Shown here one piece after another: positions 4,883-5,322 of a stretch of DNA of 5,322 nucleotides. Under the pieces are notes generated by a model. The model was not told the origin of the DNA. It ran no database searches and saw only the letters and a program-made list of their open reading frames with translations. The first letter of the stretch is position 1. Every line of letters starts with the position of its first letter. The stretch is from positions 1 to 5,322 of the forward strand of contig JABMPV010000294.1 of NCBI GenBank assembly GCA_013202595.1, read 5' to 3'. This DNA comes from a bacterium. GTDB taxonomy: Bacteria > Actinomycetota > Acidimicrobiia > Spongiisociales > UBA11373. A program made the translations under genes and the position numbers.

Positions 4883-5322
4883 GTCTGGGTGTCTGCTCCG
4901 GCGCCGTCGTCCACAGCCGGGATTCCCCCGAGAGGGCGAGCGGCCCTGATGGCCACCTCGACGGCCCGGCCGACCGCCGCAAATGCAGCCTCCCCGACGA
5001 GGTCGAGGTCGGCTCCACCGTCCCCGCAGGACACCACAAAGACTGCGTCGCCATCATATCTCGTGTGCCCGGGGCGGAGACAGACGCCGAGAGCGTCGTG
5101 GGCTCGAACGCAGACCCGCAGCAGCGATGCCCGATCGAACGCAGCGTCGGTGGCGATGACCACGAGTGTCGTGTTCTCCATGGGACCCGGAGCAGCGCCG
5201 GGCCACGTGGGGACCGCAAGACCGCCGGTGAGCGATTCCCCTTCCAGCGTGAACACATCACCGACCGCGTTGACCACGGCGAGGGCACCGACCACCGCAT
5301 CGCCCACCCTGACCGATGCCGA
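4879..5322 (-). CDS. P1 family (S58, DmpA/NylC-like) autoprocessing hydrolase, C-terminal part
   Basis: The last 147 residues of an N-terminal-nucleophile hydrolase of the DmpA/NylC/BapA superfamily are present; the 5' part lies beyond the window edge, and the frame is open to base 5322. Known members are aminopeptidases or amidases that cut themselves into two subunits. Visible family features, in order, are SASVRVGDAVVGALAVVNAV near the edge, then PMENTTLVVIATDA (coding about 5181-5140), HDALGVCLRP, and HTRYDGDAVFVVSCGD. By analogy with NylC, where cleavage is at an Asn-Thr bond, the bond between the Asn and first Thr of ENTT (junction at 5173/5172) is the likely processing site, and that Thr the nucleophile. 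The substrate cannot be inferred. A GTG at 5307 is in frame but is internal, because homology continues upstream of it. The stop overlaps the glycosylase ATG (ATGA), making this the first visible gene of the operon. Confidence 0.88.
   Translation of the reverse strand, partial: SASVRVGDAVVGALAVVNAVGDVFTLEGESLTGGLAVPTWPGAAPGPMENTTLVVIATDAAFDRASLLRVCVRAHDALGVCLRPGHTRYDGDAVFVVSCGDGGADLDLVGEAAFAAVGRAVEVAIRAARPLGGIPAVDDGAGADTQT

Noticed and set aside
1..5322. CRISPR arrays, tRNA or rRNA genes, insertion sequences, defence or other accessory systems
   Set aside because: No regularly spaced direct repeats, RNA-gene signatures, transposase or terminal repeats were seen. The window is filled by core genes of uniform GC-rich character.

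Overview
The window is GC-rich and gene-dense, and every gene lies on the minus strand. Transcription therefore runs from high to low coordinates, with no gene-free stretch above about 100 bases. The layout points to a high-GC actinobacterium. The order tsaE-tsaB-rimI-tsaD-groES-groEL matches the well-known mycobacterial order (Rv3422c-Rv3421c-rimI-gcp-groES-groEL1). The GroES and GroEL termini are actinobacterial in style, and family 4 uracil-DNA glycosylase and Rip3-like M50/CBS proteases are common in this phylum. Uracil-DNA glycosylase upstream of tsaE (instead of alanine racemase) and an M50 protease between tsaD and groES differ from mycobacteria. A deeper lineage such as Acidimicrobiia is possible, but that is only an inference.

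Region 1 (5322 down to 592) is one tightly packed run of seven genes whose neighbours overlap by 1 to 13 bases, mostly as ATGA or GTGA junctions. The genes are a P1-family (S58/DmpA/NylC-like) autoprocessing hydrolase cut by the window edge, a family 4 uracil-DNA glycosylase, tsaE, tsaB, rimI, tsaD, and an M50 (site-2-protease type) membrane metalloprotease with a C-terminal CBS region. TsaB, TsaD and TsaE work together, with TsaC supplied from elsewhere, to make the t6A37 modification on ANN-decoding tRNAs. RimI is the usual genetic companion of TsaB and TsaD.

Region 2 (595 down to 495) is the control region of the chaperonin operon. It holds three CIRCE-architecture inverted repeats (9-N9-9) packed into 79 bases, the outermost reaching into the stop codon of the protease gene. 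HrcA-type heat-shock control is the natural reading.

Region 3 (494 down to 1) holds a complete groES with a strong Shine-Dalgarno sequence, then the first 61 codons of groEL, cut by the window edge.

I found no RNA gene, CRISPR array, insertion sequence or clear terminator. The window is largely core housekeeping sequence. The most notable points are the triple CIRCE array, the protease placed between the t6A genes and the chaperonin operon, and a clamp-binding-like tail on the uracil-DNA glycosylase.
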